Source: Euborellia annulipes (Eukaryota; Arthropoda; Insecta; Dermaptera; Anisolabididae). From it: 64,000 nt of DNA. Below the pieces are notes generated by a model. The model made no database searches and was not told where the DNA came from. It saw nothing but the letters and a program-made list of their open reading frames with translations. The position numbers were made by a program, and so were the translations under genes. Shown here piece after piece: positions 10,765 through 20,749 of the stretch (positions are counted from its first letter, which is position 1; each line of letters begins with the position of its first letter). The stretch is from assembly GCA_023213315.1 (NCBI GenBank), contig JAKCPI010007886.1, positions 20,180-84,179 on the forward strand, written 5' to 3'.

Positions 10765-10976
10765 TTTTCTTTTTATAATTAAGAAAAAAAGGCGAGGGTC
10801 CGCCGCAGGGGGGTCCAGGGGGGCGAAATTGTTGTAATCTTTTTCCTGTAGCAAATTTTTTTAAAATACAGAATATACCGTACTTTGAAAATGTATTTAT
10901 TTCATTAGACTTCTTAAAGGCCTACTGCCTTATCTTGAACCCTACCCCCCATCAAAAATTTCTGGCTACGCCTCTG

Positions 10977-11507
10977 TAGGTAGGTGTCTAATTGCCATTT
11001 TGATTATGTTGGCCTCTTTTCATTCTCCCAAAAAAGAATTTTATTTGTCGGCTGTTGGATTCCTTCATTTAGCCTGTTAAATAGGGTCTTTACCAAAAAA
11101 AAGAACCCTGCTATATATTTTAAATAAATAAAATTGATAATTGTTTTTTAACAATAAAGTTAAAATAAATTAACGTTATATTTGATCAAACTCGGAAAAT
11201 GATTGCGAAATGGTTCTCTGGCCCCATTGGCTACTTACTCTATGCTGTAGATAAGGGCGTTTATAACTGGCTGGCTTGACCGACTGTTTCCAAAAGTTGA
11301 TATAATCTTTGATACAAGTTTAGGTCTAATTATATATAGAATTTCCTGCTGTAATCGTGTCTACGATCTTATACACATATAATTCCTACACATGGACGAG
11401 ATTCGATCTATTTTTGTGGATTAGCAGACTTCATGAAATCTAAACAAAAATCGTTGCAATAGTGTAATAATTAAAAAATTATGAAAAGGCTTATTAATAA
11501 TTTCGAA
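10977..11507. other. AT-rich spacer
   Basis: No gene, RNA or repeat signature that I can support. Confidence 0.45.
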
Positions 11508-11590
11508 GTCCTCGGGCCTGGTGTAATGGGTAACGTGCTGGCCTTCTAAACCGAGAGTCGCGGGTTCGGATCCCAGGCAGTTCGATGATA
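11508..11590 (+). mobile_element. SineG-related tRNA-like head
   Basis: cctggtgtaatgggtaacgt (A-box region) and GGGTTCGGATCCC (B box), then ggcagttcgatgat. The body and tail are absent. Differences in the anticodon-arm region suggest a distinct subfamily. Not a functional tRNA: no paired acceptor stem. Confidence 0.6.
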
Positions 11591-12479
11591 TGTAGTTGAA
11601 ATTCTTTTTAGAATTTGTCAAATTTATTGTATATTGTACTTTTCGTTTGTTTATAAGCTCTTCAAAGTTGAGAAAAAAAATTTATTTTGAAATTTTTTTT
11701 TATCTATTTGAAGATTTTTTTGGCCCACCATCAAAAAAACGCTCAGAAATTGTTAAAGATTTTTTTTCCCTTAGGATATGAATGTAATTTTTCTAAGAAA
11801 AATATTAATTATCTTAAAACATATGCAAATGGACGAATAGTTGAACAATTTTTGTTGATTACTTGAAGCAAAAATTTCTCATCAAGATTTCTATTCTCCT
11901 TCATACGTCATTTTAAAATATTTTAATGTCATATCCGTAATTATGAAATCGGACAAATTTAAGTTTAATTTATTAAAAATCATCTACGTAACTTGTCAAA
12001 AGGTTCTTATATATTCTCAAAAAAAAATATAATAATTCCGACATTTATATTTTTTTCTCTTAAGAAATTATAAATCCTCATCCATTATTCATTTAATTTC
12101 AATTATAAAATTCATTAAAACCAAGCAAACAAATAGAAATATTTTTAAAGAAAATAAAATATGAATAAACTTTTGACTATACTACTTAAATATTTAACGA
12201 AGAGAAATTGTGGTTAATAAAATATTCCCCTTGAAACGAATTTTTTTTTCTTTTTGGATCGTATTTTAAAGCCAAAAGTTTTATTCGTTTAATTTTTTGA
12301 TAAATTTCAACTTTATTTAACAAATATTGGACATTTATTCAGGGCCATCAATACGTGATTTTTGCAACCAACATAAACATTAAATTCTTCTATGATGTCA
12401 AAAATAAATTTTTTTATTATTAAATTGAAATTTTTAAAATAAACTTGGAAGAGAATTGGAAATGAAGGCAAATGTTATG
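11591..12479. other. AT-rich upstream region of the Toll gene
   Basis: About 890 bp of very AT-rich DNA without repeats that I recognise. It would contain distal regulatory sequence of the downstream gene, but no specific site can be read. Confidence 0.4.
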
Positions 12480-12756
12480 ATTGTTCTCGTCGGTGTCGTG
12501 ACATGATAGATACCAACCGCAAGGCCGGCAGGCGCCCGCGTGGCCTAGGGGTGGAGCATCGTGAGGAGGCGGTGCCTTAAACCCCGCCCCTTTGCCGCCC
12601 TCCCGAATCCCGCCTCTGATCTTGCCTGCCTCCTAGCGGCCGGCAATGCAATCAGCGGCGGCGACTTGGGGTCCGCGCACTGAGGCAGCCGTCAGTCGGT
12701 GCCCAGACAGCGTAGGGCATGTTTGTGCGCTCTCGATACTAGTATTCGTGCGTGAA
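12480..12756 (+). promoter_or_regulatory. GC-rich promoter / 5'UTR island of Toll-6-like gene
   Basis: Base composition changes abruptly from about 25% to over 60% G+C. CCCCGCCCC (12582-12590) could be an Sp1/KLF-type GC box. No TATA box is seen. TCAGT (12692-12696) matches the arthropod initiator core and would give a 5'UTR of about 83 nt. Alternatively, the pyrimidine-rich cttgcctgcctcctag (ending 12636) could be a 3' splice site of a 5'UTR intron. Both readings are inference. Confidence 0.4.
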
Positions 12757-12765
12757 ATGATGTGA
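12757..12765 (+). promoter_or_regulatory. minimal upstream ORF (ATG ATG TGA)
   Basis: Two tandem ATG codons followed at once by TGA, in a different frame from the main CDS, ending 11 nt before the main ATG at 12777. If transcribed, scanning ribosomes would meet this start-stop unit first, which would lower main-frame initiation. The ATGs sit in gtgaaATGATG, a reasonable context with A at -3. Confidence 0.5.
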
Positions 12766-12776
12766 CACCCGGCGCG

Positions 12777-15700
12777 ATGGCTCTAGTGTTAGTGTTTTTG
12801 GTGTTGTCGGTTACGACGGCGAGTGGACGTAGCATCGCCGTAAGTCATCATGAAGATATGCCACGGGACTGTCAGTGGCAACGTGATTCTAACATCGATG
12901 ACGGCGTAACCCTTTCGTGTCGGATTCGCACCATTGACGCGTCCGACGGACTCCTCGCGAACCTCTCGGCTTCGCAGGTAGAACATATCACTGGTTTGTC
13001 GCTTGAGTGTAGTGACCTGTTATTTTTTGAATCGTCTTTGGAGGCGGGTAGACACGGCGGCGGCGCCGGTTTCCTTGCACAACTACGCCGTCTCCGCGAT
13101 TTAGCCATCGAGTACTGTAAAATTCGTTATGTTCCTTCGGCAGTCCTGGCCAGTCTCCGCGAGCTTCGTAATCTCGTACTCCGCACACATAACACTGACT
13201 GGTCGGCGATGACAATGGAGTTCCACCAGGAAGCCTTCCGCGGTTTACCTGAATTGCGCAGTCTCGATCTCACTGATAATAACATTTGGACTCTTCCCGA
13301 TGAAGTGTTTTGTCCCTTACTCAGTTTAACACATCTAAATCTTTCTCGCAATCGAATCGCAGACGTGATGAGTTTGGGCTTTTCTGATTGGGGTGGCGGT
13401 CCCGCGGCCCCCGGCAAGTCTTGTAACGTCGTACTTGAATCACTAGATTTATCCCGCAACGATATTAGTCGTTTACCTGACAACGGGCTTACTAGTCTCC
13501 GCAGCTTGCAAAGTCTACACATGCAAGATAACAACATTGCCTCATTGGCCGACCGCGCGTTCGTAGGCCTCATCGCCCTCCAAGTGCTCAACATGTCAAG
13601 TAATCAACTCGCTGCGTTACCTCCGGAACTTTTTCACTCATCTCGCGATCTCAAAGAAATTTATTTACAAAATAACTCCATTAACGTTCTCGCCCCTGGC
13701 CTTCTCGAGGGCCTAGAACAACTGTTGATCCTGGACCTCTCGGATAATGAATTGACTAGCAACTGGGTGAATCGTGACACGTTCTCGGGCCTCGTACGTC
13801 TTGTTGTTTTATACCTTCATAACAATGCCATCACCCGCATCGACGCCAACGTGTTTCATGACCTATATAGTCTTCAGATTTTAAATCTCCAGGGCAACGG
13901 GCTCGAGGTAATCGCCGAGGGGGCGTTCGCTCCCCTGAGTAATTTGCACGCGCTCTTTCTCTCTCATAACAACCTGATGCATATCGAGCCTAGTCACTTT
14001 GCCGGCCTCTACGCGCTTAATCAGCTACACGTTGAGAACAACCGCATCGGGTTCGTGCACCCGAGGGCTTTTGAAAATTGCACCAATCTCCAGGATCTGG
14101 TTTTGAGAGGTAACAGACTGCCGGCCGTGCCCGAGGGCCTCTCGAAATTAACCTACCTGAAGACCCTAGACCTCGGTGAGAACCAAATCACTCGCCTCGA
14201 GAACAAATCCTTCGACGGGCTCATCCAATTATTCGGACTCGGCCTGATTGATAATCAATTGGTCAACATCACGCGGGACGTGTTTTCACCTCTAGGCTCA
14301 CTTCAGGTGCTCAACATCGCCAACAACCACCTGGAGCGAGTCGACCCCCTGGCCTTTGTCAACAACCCCATGCTGAGCGCCATTCGCCTTGACGGCAACC
14401 GCCTAACTGATATCACCGGCATCTTTCACAATCTCACCTCACTGGTATGGCTAAACGTCAGCGATAACCAACTCAAATGGTTCGATTATAAATCAGTACC
14501 AAGCAGCCTCGAGTGGCTCGATCTACACAAAAATCAAATCTCCATGTTGGTGAGTTACTATGAAACACGCCATGAGTTACAAATAAAAATGCTAGATGTG
14601 AGCTTTAATCGATTAACAGTAGTTGACGAGACCACTATGCCTGACAGCGTCGAGTCTGTCTTTCTTAACGACAACGTCATTCACACAGTTAAGCCCAATA
14701 CTTTTTTGAAAAAATCTAATCTTTCACGAGTAATTTTATTTGCGAATCAATTAAGAAATATGGATATCGGGGCGCTGGCGCTCACACCCGTGCCAGATGA
14801 AAAAGAATTGCCTCAATTCTACATAGGCGGCAACCCGTTTGATTGTAATTGCTCGATGGAATGGCTGTTAAGAATCAATCAGCTGAGCCACCTACGAAGA
14901 CATCCACGCGTCATGGACCTTGACTCAGTCACGTGTAATTTAGCTCATTCACGTGGGCGGCCTAAACGACCCCTCTTGGACTTGAAGCCCTCAGAATTTC
15001 TTTGTCCTTACGAATCGCATTGTTTTGCTGTGTGTCACTGCTGCGACTTCGATGCCTGTGACTGTGAAATGACCTGCCCGACCAACTGCACTTGTTATCA
15101 TGATCACACTTGGACCGCGAATGTTGTCGATTGCAGCAACGGAGGGCATCGCACTGTCCCTGACAGAATCCCCATGGACGCAACTGAGATTTATTTAGAT
15201 GGCAATGACCTTGGCGAGTTGGGCAGTCATGTTTTTATCGGTAAAAAGAAATTACAAGTTTTATTTTTAAATGGGTCAAATATTGCCGCAATACATAATA
15301 GAACTTTTAATGGAGTGACAGGTCTTCAGGTATTGCATCTAGAAAATAATAAAATTCAAGAATTGCGCGGTTTTGAATTTGATCAAATGGAGAATTTGAA
15401 CGAGCTCTATCTTGATCATAATGCCATTTCTCACGTGGGAAATACCACCTTCTCGGCGATGAAGCAACTTGAGGTCCTCCGGCTTGATGACAACAAAATC
15501 GCGAATTTTTCCCCCTGGCAACAGCTGGCGGCGGCGGCGGCAACCCTAGAAAAGGTCTCATTGGACGGCAACGCTTGGCAATGTAACTGCGAGGCAGTAG
15601 GACGACTCGAATCATGGCTCCGAGACAATCGGGACCGCATTGCGGTCACCGATCCAGAACAGATGCTCTGCGCCGGCTCTAAAGAGACAGTGGCCGCCTT

Positions 15701-16799
15701 TGTTCGACGCTGCGACCGGGACACCAACGCCATCGCCACGTCTGTAATACAACGTGACCCAGGTATTACTTCTACTGCAATCCTCGGCGTGGATTACATC
15801 CCTTTGGTGGCTGCTACCCTTGTCATTCTCATCGTCGTGTTCCTGGTTTCGGTGCTTATGTTCGTCTTCCGGCAGGACGTGCGGCTCTGGGCACACGCCC
15901 GCTACGGGGTGCGCATCTTCAAGCAGAATCCGCCCGCCTGCGATTTGGACCGCGACCGACTCTACGACGCCTACTTGGTATACTCTATTAAAGATCAAGA
16001 TTTTGTCTCGAGGGTGATTGCGGCCGAGATCGAGCAGGGAGGTCACACTTTATGTCTACACTACCGGGATATTCATCTCATGACAGGGGCATCATATTTA
16101 GCCGATGGTGTGCTAAGCGCCGCCGATGCTGCTCGTCGCATTATAATCGTGCTCAGCTTGAGCTTTCTTCAACATGAGTGGGATCGGCCCGATTTCCGCG
16201 CCGCAATTCAATCAGCGCTAGACCAAACGCGGAGGGCGATGCGCCGCGATAAAGTCATCTTCCTACTCACCACCGACTTGCACGCGCTTAATCTCGATCC
16301 GGACCTTAAACTCCTTTTACGCACTTGCACGTGCATCGTTTGGGGGGAAAAACGATTCTGGGAAAAATTACGGTACGCGATGCCGGATGTGAGCTCGTTA
16401 CGGAAAAAGAAAAAACGCTCAATCGAAATGAAAAAGAGTCCAGAGACGTCGACGACAACGAACGCTAAATTGTCCTCGGCGAGATACACGGCGGCGCCGT
16501 CGGCTCTCGACTCCTGGTACAAATATACGGTGATGGCACCGTCGGCAGGAGGGCCACATCAGGCGCAAGTAGCTGTGCCAACACCTACACCCACACAGTC
16601 AACATATGTGTCGGAGAACTCGTCACAGCGGACGACGACCACCGACCCCGAAGAAGAGGACTACGAGTATCCTCCGCACGTGGCGAAAACGGTAGGCCAC
16701 GTGTATAGCACAATTCCGGAGCCTTTGCCACGATTACTGACGACGGTGGGCGGCGCTGGGGTTGCAAACGGCCAGGGGGCCAGGACCTACTTTGTCTAG
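12777..16799 (+). CDS. Toll-6: Toll-6-like (long Toll class) transmembrane receptor
   Basis: Single-exon CDS, 1340 aa from ATG 12777 (the open frame extends five codons upstream to a GTG, but that is not a usual eukaryotic start). Residues 1-18 form a signal peptide. The ectodomain has a long LRR block (about 95-685), a first LRRCT (NPFDCNC at 686), the cysteine cluster CHCCDFDACDCEMTCP (753-768) that opens the second LRRNT, a short second LRR block (about 785-930) and a second LRRCT (NAWQCNC, 932-938). The transmembrane segment is at about 1008-1031. A cytoplasmic TIR domain spans 1060-1205 with box 1 YDAYLVYS (1063-1070), box 2 CLHYRD (1093-1098) and box 3 FW (1194-1195). A 135-aa tail follows, with a KKKKR stretch and an acidic, Tyr-rich segment ending RTYFV. 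Length and LRR layout match Drosophila long Tolls. LRTHNTDW, NNIWTLPDEVF, the cysteine cluster and a box 2 lacking the Pro-Gly pair point to Toll-6 rather than Toll-7, Tollo or 18w. Long Tolls act at epithelial and neural cell surfaces in tissue patterning; classic immune signalling is less certain. G+C content near 50% contrasts with the AT-rich flanks. Confidence 0.92.
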   Translation: MALVLVFLVLSVTTASGRSIAVSHHEDMPRDCQWQRDSNIDDGVTLSCRIRTIDASDGLLANLSASQVEHITGLSLECSDLLFFESSLEAGRHGGGAGFLAQLRRLRDLAIEYCKIRYVPSAVLASLRELRNLVLRTHNTDWSAMTMEFHQEAFRGLPELRSLDLTDNNIWTLPDEVFCPLLSLTHLNLSRNRIADVMSLGFSDWGGGPAAPGKSCNVVLESLDLSRNDISRLPDNGLTSLRSLQSLHMQDNNIASLADRAFVGLIALQVLNMSSNQLAALPPELFHSSRDLKEIYLQNNSINVLAPGLLEGLEQLLILDLSDNELTSNWVNRDTFSGLVRLVVLYLHNNAITRIDANVFHDLYSLQILNLQGNGLEVIAEGAFAPLSNLHALFLSHNNLMHIEPSHFAGLYALNQLHVENNRIGFVHPRAFENCTNLQDLVLRGNRLPAVPEGLSKLTYLKTLDLGENQITRLENKSFDGLIQLFGLGLIDNQLVNITRDVFSPLGSLQVLNIANNHLERVDPLAFVNNPMLSAIRLDGNRLTDITGIFHNLTSLVWLNVSDNQLKWFDYKSVPSSLEWLDLHKNQISMLVSYYETRHELQIKMLDVSFNRLTVVDETTMPDSVESVFLNDNVIHTVKPNTFLKKSNLSRVILFANQLRNMDIGALALTPVPDEKELPQFYIGGNPFDCNCSMEWLLRINQLSHLRRHPRVMDLDSVTCNLAHSRGRPKRPLLDLKPSEFLCPYESHCFAVCHCCDFDACDCEMTCPTNCTCYHDHTWTANVVDCSNGGHRTVPDRIPMDATEIYLDGNDLGELGSHVFIGKKKLQVLFLNGSNIAAIHNRTFNGVTGLQVLHLENNKIQELRGFEFDQMENLNELYLDHNAISHVGNTTFSAMKQLEVLRLDDNKIANFSPWQQLAAAAATLEKVSLDGNAWQCNCEAVGRLESWLRDNRDRIAVTDPEQMLCAGSKETVAAFVRRCDRDTNAIATSVIQRDPGITSTAILGVDYIPLVAATLVILIVVFLVSVLMFVFRQDVRLWAHARYGVRIFKQNPPACDLDRDRLYDAYLVYSIKDQDFVSRVIAAEIEQGGHTLCLHYRDIHLMTGASYLADGVLSAADAARRIIIVLSLSFLQHEWDRPDFRAAIQSALDQTRRAMRRDKVIFLLTTDLHALNLDPDLKLLLRTCTCIVWGEKRFWEKLRYAMPDVSSLRKKKKRSIEMKKSPETSTTTNAKLSSARYTAAPSALDSWYKYTVMAPSAGGPHQAQVAVPTPTPTQSTYVSENSSQRTTTTDPEEEDYEYPPHVAKTVGHVYSTIPEPLPRLLTTVGGAGVANGQGARTYFV

Positions 16800-16804
16800 G
16801 CGAA

Positions 16805-16910
16805 GTGAGTAACTTAACTGCATGCTCCCTCTCTAACTTCTCTAACGAAACCCCCAGGCTACTTATTGCTGCTTCTTCTTTTCTCTTTTTTTCCTCTCTC
16901 TCTTTCTTAG
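16805..16910 (+). other. candidate 106-nt intron in the 3'UTR
   Basis: Five bases after the stop, GTGAGT (16805-16810) is a strong 5' splice site. It is followed by two branch-like tctaac motifs (about 16832 and 16841) and a nearly pure pyrimidine tract from about 16870 ending CTTTCTTAG (to 16910). Splicing would not change the protein, and an exon junction this close to the stop would not trigger decay. It could also be unspliced UTR. Confidence 0.35.
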
Positions 16911-17550
16911 CGTTAACGACATCCAATTAACGAGTTCCAGGCCCAAATGTATAAAAAAAAACCATCCTAATCATATACATAAACAAACAAGGAAGGCAAA
17001 ATAATAATAATGATAATATTTATCGTAAAACGCAACAACCTTGTTCAGAGACAAGAAATTAAAACAAATTTCTCGATAATTATATTTATCGTTCTCATAA
17101 CTAAAAAAAAAGAAAACCATTTGACTAAAATAAAATAAAAATTAATAACTAAATTTTTAAATAAATAAATAAGTTTTTAAACATATAATTAGATCTAAAA
17201 AAAAAAATTATCTTCTATCTTCTGGGATAACGTAAATAATTTTGAGAATAAATAGAATTAATAACAGGCTTTATATTTCAATACATTAAGTACGAAAGGA
17301 CGAATAAATCAATCGAGTCTTTCATTAAATAATTGACTTCAAATTTATATTTCTATTAAAAATAAATTTTGAAATCGATTAATAATAAAAAGCCAAGTAA
17401 TGTGAAGTTGGTTCAGATGAAAATTTATTTAAATATAAATAAATAAAGAATTTATTATTAATATTCATTGAGATATCAAGTATTTTTTTTACACATCTAC
17501 GCAACCCAACCTTATTAAAAAATTGTTTGTAGATGACCGTAAGGAAAAGC
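16911..17550 (+). other. probable 3'UTR and downstream flank
   Basis: AT-rich DNA with ATTAAA at 17058-17063 and AATAAA at 17134-17139 as candidate polyadenylation signals. No downstream GT-rich element is distinct enough to choose between them. Confidence 0.35.
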
Positions 17551-17695
17551 AATTTTAATTCTAAGGACCGTTGGCCAAAAATAAATATTTTTGCGTATTA
17601 TCAGCTTAATATCACTGGAATCGAAATATCTACAAATAAACGGAAGTAATACCAAAAAATATTATTTTTGGCCGAAAGTCCTTAGAATTAAAATT
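17551..17695. repeat. short foldback MITE-like element
   Basis: Ends about 17551-17593 and 17655-17695 are inverted (aattctaaggaccgttggcc against ggccgaaagtccttagaatt). 145 bp, non-coding, no clear TSD. Confidence 0.6.
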
Positions 17696-17854
17696 TATTA
17701 AAAAATTTGTAATTCAAAAAGATCTTTTAAAATTCCATTCAAACCTCTATATAAAAAAAGTATTTTATTTAAAGTAGAGATAACAAAAAATCTAATCCTT
17801 TTATTAAAATTTTAGACCAAAATCATTCATTAATTTTAAGGATATTTCATTTTA
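17696..17854. other. AT-rich spacer
   Basis: Nothing recognisable. Confidence 0.4.
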
Positions 17855-18086
17855 TGTAGCAAATAAATAAAATGCTAAGCAGCTATGATTATTTCTTTAT
17901 TACATTCGAACCCATAGCGACGTTTCGGCCGACTCTGCGACCATCTTCATGGGTAGGGTTCAGTCAATAGAAACCCTCTTTCTCTTTTCTATTGACTCAA
18001 CCATAGCCATGAAGATGGACCGAAACGTCGCTGTGGGTTCGAATGTAATAAAGAGCTGCTTAGTCTTTTATTTATCCTACTACATA
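17855..18086. repeat. foldback element with hammerhead-like motifs
   Basis: Arms 17855-17973 and 17986-18086, loop 17974-17985. The minus-strand motif in the left arm has GAAACGTC (17919-17926 reversed), stem II region TGGTCG...CGGCC and ATGAAGA (17944-17950). The right arm (18009-18029) keeps GAAACGTC but has lost stem II. Stem I AACCATAGC/GCTGTGGGTT is conserved with one bulge if the core is read as C(A)TGAAGA. Confidence 0.65.
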
Positions 18087-18234
18087 TTAATTCAGCTTTT
18101 CATTTTATTTTAATAACAAATAATAATTAAGTCTTGAGACAATCACATTTATTTATTATTTAATAACCTCACAAATTAAAAAAAAAAAAAAAAATTGATT
18201 TCAATAAATTTTTATCGGACTGTCTGGGAACCGA

Positions 18235-18385
18235 ATCTTTTTTTTTAAGGTCTTTTTCGGCATCTAAGGCCATTTAGACCCCATCCATTTGTAGCCAATT
18301 AAAACGAAATAAATTTTTCTCGCTTGGGACGGGAAGCGAACCCGGGACCCCAGCCATGAGAGGAACCGTAATCCTATTTTTTAAG
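18235..18385 (-). mobile_element. SineK fragment
   Basis: Reverse complement shows a tRNA-like B box (CCCGGGTTCGCTTCCCG) followed by aatttatttcgttttaattg and ggcctta-type tail gatgccgaaaaagacctt. Related decayed copies: about 4290, 30495, 40318, 53165, 58610. Confidence 0.6.
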
Positions 18386-19804
18386 CAAACTTGTAGGCCT
18401 ATTATATTAAAGTAAAAGTATTTATTAAACAATGAATAAGAATCGAGTAAAAAATAACTTTCCTATATATAAAATATTTATATTAAAAACAATTATGTAT
18501 TTTTCACCTATCAACACACACCAAAATATTTTTTTTTTTTTTTGTTTATTCAAATTTAAATATTTATTTATATATTTTTAATAAATAGATTATTACATCC
18601 TCCTATTATATGTATTTATATGCATTAATATTAAATGAAGGCCGTAGGCCTAAAGGAAACCATATGAAAGGGTGTCCCATGCCCAGGTCCTTGGCTCCAT
18701 TTTTTGTGAGAAGGGCGAAAAATTAAAAACAAAACTGAATTTTTTTCACCCAACATCATGGACGGTGTAAAACATCTTACATTTGAATTAATGGAAATAT
18801 TATTAATATAGTCAGGCCTATTTAGAATTTTTTTTTTTCAATTCCAATTCTTTTAGGCCACTTTGCAAAGTTTATTTCATGAATATTAAAAATACAATAA
18901 ACAATACTATCATTAATATGAAAATATTTTCCTAAGAAATCCGATTAAAAAAATGTTTAGGCCTAATAGAAATTTTAAATTTCAGTGTTTTTCATCTATT
19001 TTTCGTATTTATTCCCCCCCCCTCTCTCTCTCTCTTTTGTGGTCCATCGACAAGAGAAGAGAATTCATTCATACATTCATTCATTCAATGGTTGTTGTTG
19101 TTGTTGTTGATTCTCGATCAGTGTGCTTGTCATCAAATCATCGTTATTGTCTTTCCTAAGGGTCCAAAGAAAACCACCGGAGAGGACAAACAAACTCCGC
19201 CAAATTCATTCAAATTTATACAATTCATTTACATTTAATTATAATAGTTAAAAAAAAAAAATAAATTCATTAAATTCTTAAGGAATTTCAACGAACAAAA
19301 AAAAATTGGAGAATTTATTTTCAGAAATTAGCAACTACAACAAGTGTATTATGATAACGAGAAATTTATTCAAATCCCAAATTGTATGATGATAATCAAT
19401 AGAAAATTCAATTAAATATTCAAAATTTAAGAATAACGTTATCTTAATGATATTGATAATAATAATAATCATCATCAAATTTTGTTATTAATAAAACGTT
19501 ATATGAATATAAATAAGTAATTAAAAAAAAAAAACTTGATAAAAAAATTCATTAAAATGGCTGCGGAATAATAATAAAGATTTATAGTAAGCTTTTAATG
19601 ATCAGGACCCTAGCCAGAAGTAGGGGGGGGGGGGGGTAAGGTATCTTCTGAAATTCCGAAAAATTATAAATAGAGAAAGGCGTTAAAATTTTTGGAAATT
19701 ATAAAAAATATTTTTAAAATTTCTCTCCAATTTGTCTGCCTATTTATCAAAAATAAATAAAAAATTTTATCTTTCCCTTCTGAATTAATCTTATTTAGTC
19801 ACTC
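18386..19804. other. AT-rich region with simple repeats
   Basis: (CT)n at about 19020-19034, (GTT)n at about 19090-19109, poly-G at 19622-19636 and long A runs. Short open frames here are low complexity. The gccagaagtaggggg at about 19613 may be an end of an hAT-like relic. Confidence 0.5.
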
Positions 19805-19850
19805 AATAATAATTTTGAGGCAAAAGCTTTACCTTTACTTCTATAAAGGA

Positions 19851-20246
19851 ACGAGTCTAAATAAAATTAAAAATACGAGTCTAAATAAAATTAAAGATAC
19901 GAGTCTAAATAAAATTAAAAAGACAAGTCTAAATAAAATTAAAAATACGAGCGCCCTCGGGGCTTGGTGTAGAGGTTAGCGTGCTAACTTCGTATACCAA
20001 ATGTCGCGGGTTCGGACCCCGGGCAGTCCGATGATTTTATTTAAGCCAATTGGATACCAAATGGCTTAAATAAGAATGCCTGGACCCCATATATGTATAT
20101 TAAATCAATAACGGTTATGGTAAATGTCTTATATGGCCTGAGTTGCCGAAAAGACAGTGTGAATGTGTGTGTGAGTGTGAGTGAGGAAAAAAGTGTGAAT
20201 GTTTAAAAAAAAAAAAAAAAATACGAGTCTAAATAAAATTAAAAAT
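19851..20246 (+). repeat. 24-bp tandem repeat, 5 units, split by a SINE
   Basis: The unit acgagtctaaataaaattaa plus aaat is repeated from 19851 to 19946. The fifth unit is cut after acgag by the SineG and resumes at 20223-20246. Confidence 0.85.
19952..20216 (+). mobile_element. SineG inserted in tandem repeat
   Basis: Complete copy with B box GGGTTCGGACCCC and a 16-A tail, TSD AAAAATACGAG (19941-19951 and 20217-20227). Because the target is a tandem repeat, the TSD length may be overestimated by chance identity. Confidence 0.85.
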
Positions 20247-20400
20247 ACCTCCAGCATTTTCAATTGTCGTTCATCATCTATCTACACTGGCTTTCCCAAT
20301 CATCATTAAAATAAAAAATTATTTTTGGGCGGAGCTAGAAGGGGAGGAGCCCCCTCCCCTCTCTCTTGCTAAATAGCCTGAATAAAAAATAAATTATTAT

Positions 20401-20749
20401 AATTCCATAACTTTAATTTAAACTATTTGAATTTTAAGAGCGGAGGAAGGAAGATTTCATCTTCGTTGATTGACGCATGCGTGACGCATAGCCTTTTCGA
20501 AATAATATTACTAAGTTGCTTTTTATGCAATTAACAGTAATTTCTATGTGGAATGTAATTGGAATTTTTTTTTTGCACGGTACACGACAACAAAAAAATT
20601 CATTTAACGAATATCAAATTAATAAATATATCTGAAAAAATGATATAAATTATATGATAGTTAAATAAATTAAATTTTAATACAAGAAATTATTCAATTC
20701 ATAATTTAAAATAACATTCGTAAATATTTATTATTTCAATAATAAATAC
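20401..20749. other. AT-rich spacer
   Basis: No feature that I can support. Confidence 0.4.

Larger units (their letters stand above)
9744..10976. mobile_element. hAT-like element with nested SineG pair
   Basis: Ends CATAGGCGTAGCCA (9744) and TGGCTACGCCTCTG (to 10976) are inverted and match those of 33763-33999, which has a perfect 8-bp TSD. Flanking 8-mers here (tatgtgga, taggtagg) agree only weakly. Internal sequence around 9955-10115 (gtccgtctgtctgtctgtc, aggaccttctcgggattac, aactttttgagttatt) recurs reversed at about 42716-42905. Two SineG copies lie inside. No transposase. Confidence 0.55.
19805..20400. repeat. dispersed repeat, expanded copy
   Basis: ttgaggcaaaagctttacct at the left, and gggcggagctagaaggggag near 20335 at the right, both recur inverted at about 37443-37590. 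The other copy has one unit of the 24-bp repeat where this one has five. Confidence 0.65.

Noticed and set aside
12762..12776. Start of the Toll CDS five codons upstream at GTG
   Set aside because: Non-ATG start with no reason to prefer it; ATG 12777 begins a clean signal peptide.
12789..16926. Many minus-strand and alternative-frame ORFs over the Toll gene
   Set aside because: Shadows of a GC-richer coding exon. Only the 12777-16799 frame has signal peptide, LRR, TM and TIR.
19851..20246. CRISPR-like array
   Set aside because: Units are directly adjacent without spacers, and the genome is eukaryotic.
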